This document shows, piece by piece, positions 1 to 5,312 of a stretch of 7,409 nt of DNA. Every line of letters starts with the position of its first letter. Positions within the stretch are counted from its first letter, which is position 1. The stretch covers positions 1 to 7,409 of the forward strand of contig CAMPKL010000165.1 of assembly GCA_946887065.1 (NCBI GenBank). The letters are read 5' to 3'. Made by a program: the position numbers and the translations under genes. Source of the stretch: an uncultured Bryobacterales bacterium (GTDB lineage: Bacteria > Acidobacteriota > Terriglobia > Bryobacterales > UBA6623). Under the pieces are notes generated by a model that saw only the letters and a program-made list of their open reading frames with translations, ran no database searches and was not told the DNA's origin.

Positions 1-942
1 TAGATCGTAATTCGAGGGATTATCAGCATCGGCGCCGAAGGAACTGGCATAGGCGCCATCGAACTCGGCAGGAATCCCAGGACCCAGTTTCGTTCCCTCG
101 CTTAAGTCGGGATCCGGACGAAAGGGTATCAGGTCAAACAGGCTAAGCCGCACGCCGACCAGCAGCTTCGTGCTCGCCCGCACGCCCTCGACAATTTCCC
201 GCAAGAACCGCGTACGATTCTCCAACGGCCCGCCATACGGTCCGGGCCGCGTGAACGAGCTAAGAAACTCGTGGCCCAAATAGCCGTGGCAATGTTTCAC
301 GTCCACGAACTGCGCGCCGCACGACTCGGCAATCTTGGCGCCTTCGATAAAGGCGTCGATGATGCGCCGAATCTCGTCGTCGCCGAGCAGCGGGTAGTCA
401 GGGCCGAGTCCGAACTTCTGGTCGAGGATCGGGTGACGGTACAGAATCTTCGGCTCGGACTTATCTTTCTGGAATGGCTTGCAAAAACGCCCCGAGTGCG
501 TCAGCTGAAAGCCCGTGAAGAAATCGTCGGCGGAGCCAAAGCGCGTGCGGTGCGCCTCGATTAGGTCTTCATGGAGCCGCGCCAACGCATCGCGATTCTC
601 CCGATTGATGATGAGTTGATTTGGATTGGCGCGCCCTTCGGGAACAACGGCCATCGCTTCCCCGCCCCAGATCCACTTGGCGCCCGAGATTCCAAAATTC
701 CTCCAGCGGCGATGGACGAGTTCGCTTGGCTTGCCGTCTTCCTCCGCGTCCCAGCCTTCCATCGGATGGATCGCCCAGCGGTTGCCGACACGCACGGAGC
801 CGATCTGGAGCGGCCGCGCCAAGGGCGACTCCGGCGCCTTGAGAATCGTGTCGTCCGCGTCGATCGGTAGGCCCAATTCATTCAAACGCTCGCGAAAGCG
901 TTCGACCGTCTTGAACGACGCCAGCCGGGGGAAAGACGACAT
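1..942 (-). CDS. NADH:flavin oxidoreductase, Old Yellow Enzyme family (3' end cut by window edge)
   Basis: Reading leftward from ATG at 942, the frame stays open for 314 codons to the window edge. Old Yellow Enzyme proteins are FMN-dependent TIM-barrel reductases that take hydride from NAD(P)H, usually to reduce activated C=C bonds. Seen here: the N-terminal barrel strand VGNRWAIHPMEG (52-63, matching the family NR...PM), QLTHSGR (147-152 region, matching QL.H.GR), then CHGYLGHEFLS (218-228) and PYGGPLENRTRF (235-246), the family's most conserved block. About 40 residues precede the first barrel strand, more than usual. The family's first active-site His, three residues before the HGYL His, is Lys216 here. 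The start lies 28 bp downstream of the metallo-hydrolase stop on the same strand, so co-transcription is likely. No good Shine-Dalgarno is present, only AGG six bases before the ATG. The FMN phosphate-binding C-terminal part is outside the window, and the substrate is unknown. Confidence 0.9.
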   Translation of the reverse strand, partial: MSSFPRLASFKTVERFRERLNELGLPIDADDTILKAPESPLARPLQIGSVRVGNRWAIHPMEGWDAEEDGKPSELVHRRWRNFGISGAKWIWGGEAMAVVPEGRANPNQLIINRENRDALARLHEDLIEAHRTRFGSADDFFTGFQLTHSGRFCKPFQKDKSEPKILYRHPILDQKFGLGPDYPLLGDDEIRRIIDAFIEGAKIAESCGAQFVDVKHCHGYLGHEFLSSFTRPGPYGGPLENRTRFLREIVEGVRASTKLLVGVRLSLFDLIPFRPDPDLSEGTKLGPGIPAEFDGAYASSFGADADNPSNYDL

Positions 943-970
943 GAACGGCCTATTCTAGCCTGTCCGCAGG

Positions 971-2017
971 CTATTCGCCGCCGTCCATGAGGTGATACAT
1001 GCGCTCGATTTCGAGTTGCCGAATCGCCGGCCGTCCCGCGCCGAAGCCGTGCTTTTCAAGGTTGAGCTTGCCAAACGCGTCGGCGGGAGAAAGTCCGGCG
1101 TCGTGCGAGGCCTTGGCTTGCGTCCAGTAATCGCGCAAGTACTCTTGCCGCGCGTCGATTCTTGACTTGGCGCGCGTGACGTCGCCGTGCCCGCCCAGGA
1201 TGATCTCCGCGTCGATGCCCTTCAGCTTCTCCAGGGTGTCAATGAACTCCAAGGGGAAGCCGTCCGCCAAATACGGCGCCCCGTCATAGAACAGGTCGCC
1301 GGTGTAGATGACCTTCTCGGCAGGCAAATAGATGACCACGTCGCCTGCGGTGTGTCCGCGGCCCAAGAAGTGCAACTCAATCGTCCGCGACCCTTTCTGC
1401 AAAGTCAGCGAGTCCGTGAGCGTCCGCTGCGGGGGCGTCAGCACGATCTCCAACTGCGCGGAGATGTGCCGGCGCATCACGGCGATGCGCTTTTCCAACT
1501 CGGCCTTCGCGTCGCCTTCCATCGCGGCGAGTTGCGCCTCCATTTCCTCAAGCCGCGGCGTGAGCGCCTCGACGCTGCCTTGCAGCTTGTAAGTCGGTTC
1601 GCTGAGAACATCGGTCATCAACTTTTGACGCGTGTATTCGTGACCGATGATCTCGATGCCGTTACCGAAAATCTGATTGCCGTTGGCGTGGTCAAAGTGG
1701 AAATGGGTATTGACCAGCGTCGTGATCGGCTTATCGGTGAGTCCGGCGATAGCCGCCACCAGTTCGCGCGCGGCGTCGGGAGTGATGTGCGAGTCGACTA
1801 CCAGGACGTCCTCGTCATTGACGACCACCATCGAATTGCTGCCGACATTGACCTCGCCCGTGCCGCGAACGAAATAGACGCCCGGAGCCACCTCTTCGAA
1901 CGTATGCGTTGCGGGCTTGGCGGCAATCGTCGCCTCTTGCTCAGGCGGCGCCGTCGCGCAGGCAATAATCAACGCAAGGGCCATCAGGCCCATCAACAAC
2001 AGTCTCTTGGCGAGCAT
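971..2017 (-). CDS. Exported metallo-beta-lactamase-fold hydrolase (putative lipoprotein)
   Basis: This 348-residue MBL-fold protein has the complete dinuclear metal-site set: HFHFDH (H105, H107, D109, H110), H222 in GRGHTAGD, D241 in YTGDLFYDG, and H277 in GGHGDV. Family members hydrolyse beta-lactams, lactones, thioesters and similar bonds; the substrate here cannot be told. I chose the ATG at 2017 over an in-frame upstream ATG at 2077 because it opens directly into a lipoprotein signal: MLAKR, a hydrophobic stretch, then IIAC at 17-20 as a lipobox. The longer start would put 20 polar residues before the signal and would run through the palindrome at 2051-2081. Residues about 148-192 form a charged, probably helical insertion (LEEMEAQLAAMEGDAKAELE) between the HxHxDH strand and the second metal half. 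Stop is TAG at 971-973. The gene heads a likely two-gene unit with the flavin oxidoreductase. There is no clear Shine-Dalgarno. Confidence 0.9.
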   Translation of the reverse strand: MLAKRLLLMGLMALALIIACATAPPEQEATIAAKPATHTFEEVAPGVYFVRGTGEVNVGSNSMVVVNDEDVLVVDSHITPDAARELVAAIAGLTDKPITTLVNTHFHFDHANGNQIFGNGIEIIGHEYTRQKLMTDVLSEPTYKLQGSVEALTPRLEEMEAQLAAMEGDAKAELEKRIAVMRRHISAQLEIVLTPPQRTLTDSLTLQKGSRTIELHFLGRGHTAGDVVIYLPAEKVIYTGDLFYDGAPYLADGFPLEFIDTLEKLKGIDAEIILGGHGDVTRAKSRIDARQEYLRDYWTQAKASHDAGLSPADAFGKLNLEKHGFGAGRPAIRQLEIERMYHLMDGGE

Positions 2018-2027
2018 ATGACGGGCG

Positions 2028-2056
2028 AGTTTAGCATGCTGGGCTAGGTCTGCCGT
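2028..2056 (-). promoter_or_regulatory. Weak candidate promoter for the metallo-hydrolase gene
   Basis: On the minus strand, TAAACT (2028-2033) matches the -10 consensus at four of six positions. ACGGCA (2051-2056), 17 bp upstream, matches -35 at three of six. The -35 position falls inside the left arm of the palindrome at 2051-2076, as expected for a site where a regulator binds. The hexamer ends only 10 bases before the chosen ATG, so the transcript would have a very short leader, consistent with the missing Shine-Dalgarno. The matches are weak and could be chance. Confidence 0.2.
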
Positions 2057-2081
2057 ACTGCTTTCGCCGTACGGCAAAAGC
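2051..2081. repeat. Nested inverted repeat in the divergent intergenic region (possible operator)
   Basis: TGCCGTAC (2051-2058) and GTACGGCA (2069-2076) form a perfect 8-bp inverted repeat with a 10-bp spacer. A second, overlapping symmetry is centred on the right arm: GCTTT (2060-2064) pairs with AAAGC (2077-2081) around the perfect 10-bp palindrome GCCGTACGGC (2066-2075), with one mismatch between. The element thus has two mutually exclusive hairpins sharing one arm, or three half-sites of the form GCCGTAC. It lies between two divergent gene starts (2017 and 2158), which favours a regulator-binding site over a terminator; no T-run follows it on either strand. The symmetry is seen directly; the role is inferred. 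Confidence 0.6.
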
Positions 2082-2109
2082 CTGAGCCGGAGTTAGGGCC
2101 TCCGCCGCG

Positions 2110-2138
2110 TTTACGGCGCTTCCCCGTCGGGGGATAGT
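2110..2138 (+). promoter_or_regulatory. Candidate promoter for the PEGA-domain gene
   Basis: TTTACG (2110-2115) and GATAGT (2133-2138) each match the sigma-70 -35 and -10 consensus at four of six positions and are separated by exactly 17 bp. Transcription would begin near 2145, just before the ribosome-binding site AGAGG (2146-2150). The spacer contains a short perfect inverted repeat, CCCC-GTC-GGGG (2122-2132). This is a moderate match in a GC-rich region and remains a guess. Confidence 0.3.
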
Positions 2139-2145
2139 ACTCGGC

Positions 2146-2150
2146 AGAGG
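2146..2150 (+). promoter_or_regulatory. Ribosome-binding site of the PEGA-domain gene
   Basis: AGAGG stands seven bases before the ATG at 2158, a normal Shine-Dalgarno spacing. It supports that start, which also opens directly into a signal peptide. Confidence 0.65.
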
Positions 2151-2157
2151 TTACTCC

Positions 2158-2862
2158 ATGCGCATTCTGAATCACCTTCTCGCGGGCGCTCTCGTGCTCG
2201 CCTTCTCGTCCGCTCTCGCCGCCCAAGTATCGTTCGAGAAAGTGGAGATTCGCACCGGCTTCGGCCAAGCGCGCGAGGGCGACCAAGGCCGGCTTGCATT
2301 CGACGCCAAGGGCATCCGCTTCATCGACGAAAGCTGGAACGAATTCGTCTCGATTCCGGCAGGTGCGGTCACAAACCTCTATTACTCGTCGGTCGAAGGC
2401 GCCCGGCCCGGGTCGCCGCTGTCGCGTCCCTTCGAGTTGCTGCAGGGTAAGAAGCACTTTCTCACCATCACCTTCGCCGTCGACAACTTGCCGGCAGCCG
2501 TTGAATTTAAGCTGCACAAGAGCAACTACGAAGGCGTGTTGAAAAATGCGGCGTTGGTAACCGGCAAGACCGTCGCAAAGCCCGCGGAAGAGACTCAGGT
2601 CAGTGAAGCGGCTCCCGCGCCTCAAGCTGCGCCGAAGGACGGAGTGATGCGCATCACTTCCAATCCGGAGCTTGCCGAGGTCGAAATCAACAATGCTTTC
2701 AACGGCCTCACGCCGCGCGGGAAAGCGGTGAAGCCCGGCGAATACACCATAACCATCTCAAAAGACGGCTACAAGCAGTGGCGGCGAGAGGTCTTGGTGG
2801 ATCCGGGCGCAACGCTCGAGATCCACGCTGACCTGCTCGAAGAGACCGCCTCAAACGACTAA
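2158..2862 (+). CDS. Secreted PEGA-domain protein
   Basis: This 234-residue protein begins with a Sec signal peptide: MRILNH, a hydrophobic core LLAGALVLAFSSALA, and probable cleavage near the ALAAQ at 19-23. Residues about 24-138 form a beta-rich domain (GRLAFDAKGIRF at 44-55, KKHFLTITFAV at 98-108, EFKLHKSNYEGVL at 116-128) that resembles uncharacterised acidobacterial exported proteins and is loosely PH/GRAM-like in its strand pattern. A short Ala/Pro/Glu linker (140-160) follows. Residues 162-226 are a PEGA domain: VMRITSNPELAEVEINNAFNG, then GKAVKPGEYTITISKDGYKQW. PEGA domains are small surface or periplasmic beta-sandwich modules with no catalytic role. It has a good ribosome-binding site and its own divergent promoter region. 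Its TAA stop overlaps the TAG stop of the convergent enolase-superfamily gene. No cysteine lipobox or C-terminal anchor is visible, so it is probably a soluble periplasmic or surface protein of unknown function. Confidence 0.88.
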   Translation: MRILNHLLAGALVLAFSSALAAQVSFEKVEIRTGFGQAREGDQGRLAFDAKGIRFIDESWNEFVSIPAGAVTNLYYSSVEGARPGSPLSRPFELLQGKKHFLTITFAVDNLPAAVEFKLHKSNYEGVLKNAALVTGKTVAKPAEETQVSEAAPAPQAAPKDGVMRITSNPELAEVEINNAFNGLTPRGKAVKPGEYTITISKDGYKQWRREVLVDPGATLEIHADLLEETASND

Positions 2863-4229
2863 GGCCGGATAATCGACCCGTCGCGGCGGCGCGTCGTGCC
2901 CCACGAATAGTCGAACGGCGTGTCGTAGCGCGAATCCACATCGTACTTGGCCGCCAGCGTCTCGTCGATCTCGATGCCCCAGCCCGGAGCCTCGTTGGCA
3001 TAGAAGAATCCGTTCTCCAAGCGCGGGCAGCCCTTGAAGACTTCGTGGACTGTGTCGGGCCACTGCTGCCCTTCTTGAATGCCGAAGGCATAGCTGCTGA
3101 CATCGAGCGCGATATTCGCCAAGTGACCGACGGGCGAGGTGTCTCCCGGCCCGTGCCAGGCTGTGCGCACGCCGAAAAATTCGCTCAGCGCAGCCAGCTT
3201 GCGTGCAGGCGTCAGGCCTCCGATCTGCGAAATGTGTACGCGAATGAAGTCGATCAGCCGCTCGGAGATCAATCCCACAAATTCATGCGGCGAATTGAAT
3301 AGTTCGCCCATGGCGATCGCGGTCGTACATTGGCTGCGTATGTGTTTGAAGTAGCCGATCTGCTCCGGCGATACCGGATCTTCGAGGAAGAACGGCCGAT
3401 ACTCTTCCAGCCGTTTGCACAGCCACATCGCTTGGTCGTTCGAGATGCGCTCGTGCGTGTCATGCAGCAGCTCGATTTCCTCGCCGAGGTTCTTGCGCAG
3501 GTAATCGAACATCTTCGGCACCGACATCAAGTACGGCGTCGGCTCGTACATGCGCTCGTTGTGCGGACCGCCCGAAGGAGCCCCCAAGAATCCGCGGCCC
3601 GCGCCCTCGTTGCGCGCGCCGTAGTTGGCGTTACCTTCAATCGCCATCTGGATGCGGATGTGGCGCACGCCTTGTTCGATGTACCCTTGCGCCGATTCGA
3701 GCAGCGATTCCAGGCTGTCGCCTGAAGCATGCCGATAAACATCCGCCGCCTGCCGCACCTTGCCGCCCAGCAAAGCGTAGACCGGCATGTTGGCGCGTTT
3801 GCCCTTGATGTCCCACAACGCCTGGTCGACGCCGCTCATGGCGTTGTAGAGCACCGGGCCGTTGCGCCAGTACGAGCTGACGTACATCGTCTGCCAGATG
3901 TCTTCGATCTGGTCGGGGTCCTTGCCGATCAGGAACGGCGCCAGGAATTCATCCACCGCCGTGACTACGGCTTTGGCCCGTTGCGTGAAGGTGGCGCAGC
4001 CCCAACCGTAGATTCCGGCCTCGTTCGTCTCGATCTTGACGACAACCGTGCGCGGCAGGCCGGGAGGCGCCGTCAGCACCGCCTTAACGTTGGTGATGCG
4101 AAGCGTCGGCATGCCGCGGCGGGCCTGCGTTTCCTGCGGCGTCGGCGCGGCGCGCAATTGGGGAGCGAAGAGGTTCGTTAGGCCCGCGGCTCCTGCTGTC
4201 ATCGAAAAAAAGGCGTCTCGGCGATTCAT
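2859..4229 (-). CDS. Tat-exported enolase-superfamily protein, mannonate dehydratase (ManD)-like
   Basis: This 456-residue protein matches the ManD branch of the mandelate racemase/enolase superfamily, whose members dehydrate acid sugars such as D-mannonate or D-gluconate using Mg2+. The N-terminal capping domain includes LPRTVVVKIETNEAGIYGWG (58-77) and ALWDIKGK (137-144). Metal ligands appear as D257 (LLHDTHE), E283 (FFLEDP) and E309 (AMGEL). The 26-residue spacings between them equal those recalled for characterised ManD (Asp210, Glu236, Glu262). H259 and H359 (AWHGPGD) fit the other active-site histidines, and the family tail RRRDGSIIRP is present. The protein starts with MNRRDAFFSM and a weakly hydrophobic stretch to AAPTPQ at 27-32, a twin-arginine signal; most ManD proteins are cytoplasmic. 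The active-site loop (195-225) is Gly/Asn-rich and differs from classical ManD, so activity on mannonate is uncertain. It has a strong Shine-Dalgarno and is convergent with the PEGA gene. Confidence 0.9.
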   Translation of the reverse strand: MNRRDAFFSMTAGAAGLTNLFAPQLRAAPTPQETQARRGMPTLRITNVKAVLTAPPGLPRTVVVKIETNEAGIYGWGCATFTQRAKAVVTAVDEFLAPFLIGKDPDQIEDIWQTMYVSSYWRNGPVLYNAMSGVDQALWDIKGKRANMPVYALLGGKVRQAADVYRHASGDSLESLLESAQGYIEQGVRHIRIQMAIEGNANYGARNEGAGRGFLGAPSGGPHNERMYEPTPYLMSVPKMFDYLRKNLGEEIELLHDTHERISNDQAMWLCKRLEEYRPFFLEDPVSPEQIGYFKHIRSQCTTAIAMGELFNSPHEFVGLISERLIDFIRVHISQIGGLTPARKLAALSEFFGVRTAWHGPGDTSPVGHLANIALDVSSYAFGIQEGQQWPDTVHEVFKGCPRLENGFFYANEAPGWGIEIDETLAAKYDVDSRYDTPFDYSWGTTRRRDGSIIRP

Positions 4230-4237
4230 CGGGGGAT

Positions 4238-4243
4238 CCTCCT
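4238..4243 (-). promoter_or_regulatory. Strong ribosome-binding site of the ManD-like gene
   Basis: On the minus strand this reads AGGAGG, eight bases before the ATG at 4229. It is the best Shine-Dalgarno in the window and fixes the start at the Tat signal. Confidence 0.8.
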
Positions 4244-4257
4244 GCGGCTAGCGAACC

Positions 4258-4285
4258 ATCTTACCCGTTCCGGGCCTGGATGCAA
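4258..4285 (-). promoter_or_regulatory. Candidate promoter for the ManD-like gene
   Basis: On the minus strand TTGCAT (4280-4285) lies 16 bp upstream of TAAGAT (4258-4263), which matches the -10 consensus at four of six positions. Transcription would start near 4251, giving a leader of about 20 bases that contains the AGGAGG site. The -35 matches only in TTG. The assignment rests on spacing and position more than on sequence. Confidence 0.28.
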
Positions 4286-4362
4286 GTCCGGCCTTTGACT
4301 CGGCGCCCTAATTCGAACTCCTGTTGGCGCTAATTTTGCAGCTTATCTACCATGAGTCTTAC

Positions 4363-4368
4363 GGGGAG
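4363..4368 (+). promoter_or_regulatory. Ribosome-binding site supporting the TTG start of the epimerase gene
   Basis: GGGGAG ends five bases before TTG at 4374. The only nearby ATG (4352) is in another frame, and the codons after the TTG go straight into the Rossmann strand, so this site decides for a TTG initiation codon. Confidence 0.65.
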
Positions 4369-4373
4369 ACCAC

Positions 4374-5312
4374 TTGCGAGTACTCATTTCAGGCGGAGCC
4401 GGCTTTGTAGCCTCCCATTTGGCGGATCGCTGGATCGCCGATGGGCATGACGTCATCGCCGTCGACAATCTCATCACCGGCCGCCGCGCCAACATCGCCC
4501 ACTTGCTCGACAATCCGTCGTTCCGATTCATCGAGCAGGACATCTGCGATCCGCTCAAGATCGACGGCAGATTGGACTGCGTTTTTCATATGGCCTCGCC
4601 CGCCAGCCCCTTTGACTACCTCGCGCATCCGATCGAAACCATGCTCGTCAACTCGGTCGGCACGAAGCGCATGCTTGACCTCGCCCGGGCGCAGAGCGCG
4701 CGCTACCTGCTGGCGTCGACGTCGGAATGCTACGGCGATCCGCTTGAACATCCGCAGAAAGAAACCTATTGGGGCAACGTCAATCCGATCGGACCCCGCG
4801 CCGTTTATGACGAATCCAAGCGTTTTGCCGAAGCCATGACGATGTCGTACCACCGCGAATTTGGGGTCGACACCAAGATTGTCCGAATCTTCAACACCTA
4901 TGGGCCGCGGATGAAGCTGGATGACGGCCGCGTCGTGCCGGCGTTCCTCGATCAAGCGCTCAACGGGAGACCGATCACCATCTTCGGCGACGGCTCCCAG
5001 ACGCGCAGCTTCTGTTACGTTTCCGACTTGGTCGACGGTCTGACCCGGCTTATCTTGAGCAGTGAGCACGAGCCCGTCAATATCGGAAATCCCACCGAGC
5101 TCACGATCTTGGAGTTCGCCGAGGTCATCCAGCGCCTCGTTGGTTCATCCTGCGCGATCGAACGCCAGCCCCTGCCCAAGGACGACCCCAAGCAGCGCAA
5201 GCCGGACATCACCAAGGCCAAAGAGCGCTTGGGCTGGGAACCGCGGGTCTCGTTGGCTGACGGTCTAGCCGCAACCGTCGAATTTTTCCGCGCTCAACAA
5301 GCCGTCGCCTAA
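4374..5312 (+). CDS. uxs: UDP-glucuronate decarboxylase (UDP-xylose synthase) type NAD-dependent epimerase/dehydratase
   Basis: This 312-residue extended short-chain dehydrogenase matches UXS, which converts UDP-glucuronate to UDP-xylose with a bound NAD, supplying pentose for glycans. Seen: the N-terminal Rossmann strand [14 protein letters not shown] (2-15), the substrate-loop motif [11 protein letters not shown] (72-82), the catalytic S/T-E segment [12 protein letters not shown] (112-123), [15 protein letters not shown] (126-140), Y145 and K149 in YDESKR, NTYGPRM (174-180), DGRVVPAF (184-191) and the nucleotide-sugar segment TRSFCYV (210-216). The combination of 'HPQ.E.YWG.VNPIG.R..YDE.KR' and 'NTYGPRM' is much closer to UXS than to dTDP-glucose dehydratase or GalE. 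The length is normal for a soluble bacterial UXS without a membrane anchor. The start is TTG with a Shine-Dalgarno at 4363-4368. The third glycine of GxxGxxG is Ala13. The TAA stop overlaps the TAG of the convergent esterase gene by 4 bp. No glycosyltransferase or UDP-glucose dehydrogenase gene lies nearby in the window. Confidence 0.9.
   Translation: MRVLISGGAGFVASHLADRWIADGHDVIAVDNLITGRRANIAHLLDNPSFRFIEQDICDPLKIDGRLDCVFHMASPASPFDYLAHPIETMLVNSVGTKRMLDLARAQSARYLLASTSECYGDPLEHPQKETYWGNVNPIGPRAVYDESKRFAEAMTMSYHREFGVDTKIVRIFNTYGPRMKLDDGRVVPAFLDQALNGRPITIFGDGSQTRSFCYVSDLVDGLTRLILSSEHEPVNIGNPTELTILEFAEVIQRLVGSSCAIERQPLPKDDPKQRKPDITKAKERLGWEPRVSLADGLAATVEFFRAQQAVA

Noticed and set aside
1187..2047. 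Long plus-strand open frame (286 codons) opposite the metallo-hydrolase gene
   Set aside because: It is the complement of a gene with a full set of metal-binding motifs. Its translation is rich in Arg, His and Gln runs with no recognisable domain, as expected for an antisense frame in GC-rich DNA.
2018..2077. Upstream start (ATG 2077) for the metallo-hydrolase, giving 368 residues
   Set aside because: It would place 20 polar residues before a clear lipoprotein signal and make the palindrome coding; ATG 2017 fits the exported protein better.
2044..2625. Minus-strand open frame (193 codons) covering the first divergent intergenic region
   Set aside because: It is antisense to the signal peptide and N-terminal domain of the PEGA protein and shows no domain of its own.
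4295..4300. TTGACT as a -35 element for the epimerase gene
   Set aside because: No -10-like hexamer occurs 15-19 bp downstream, so it is probably a chance match.
4389..5069. Minus-strand open frame (226 codons) opposite the epimerase gene
   Set aside because: The plus strand encodes an unmistakable UXS-type enzyme across the same bases; the antisense product is Arg/Asp/Val-rich without a domain.
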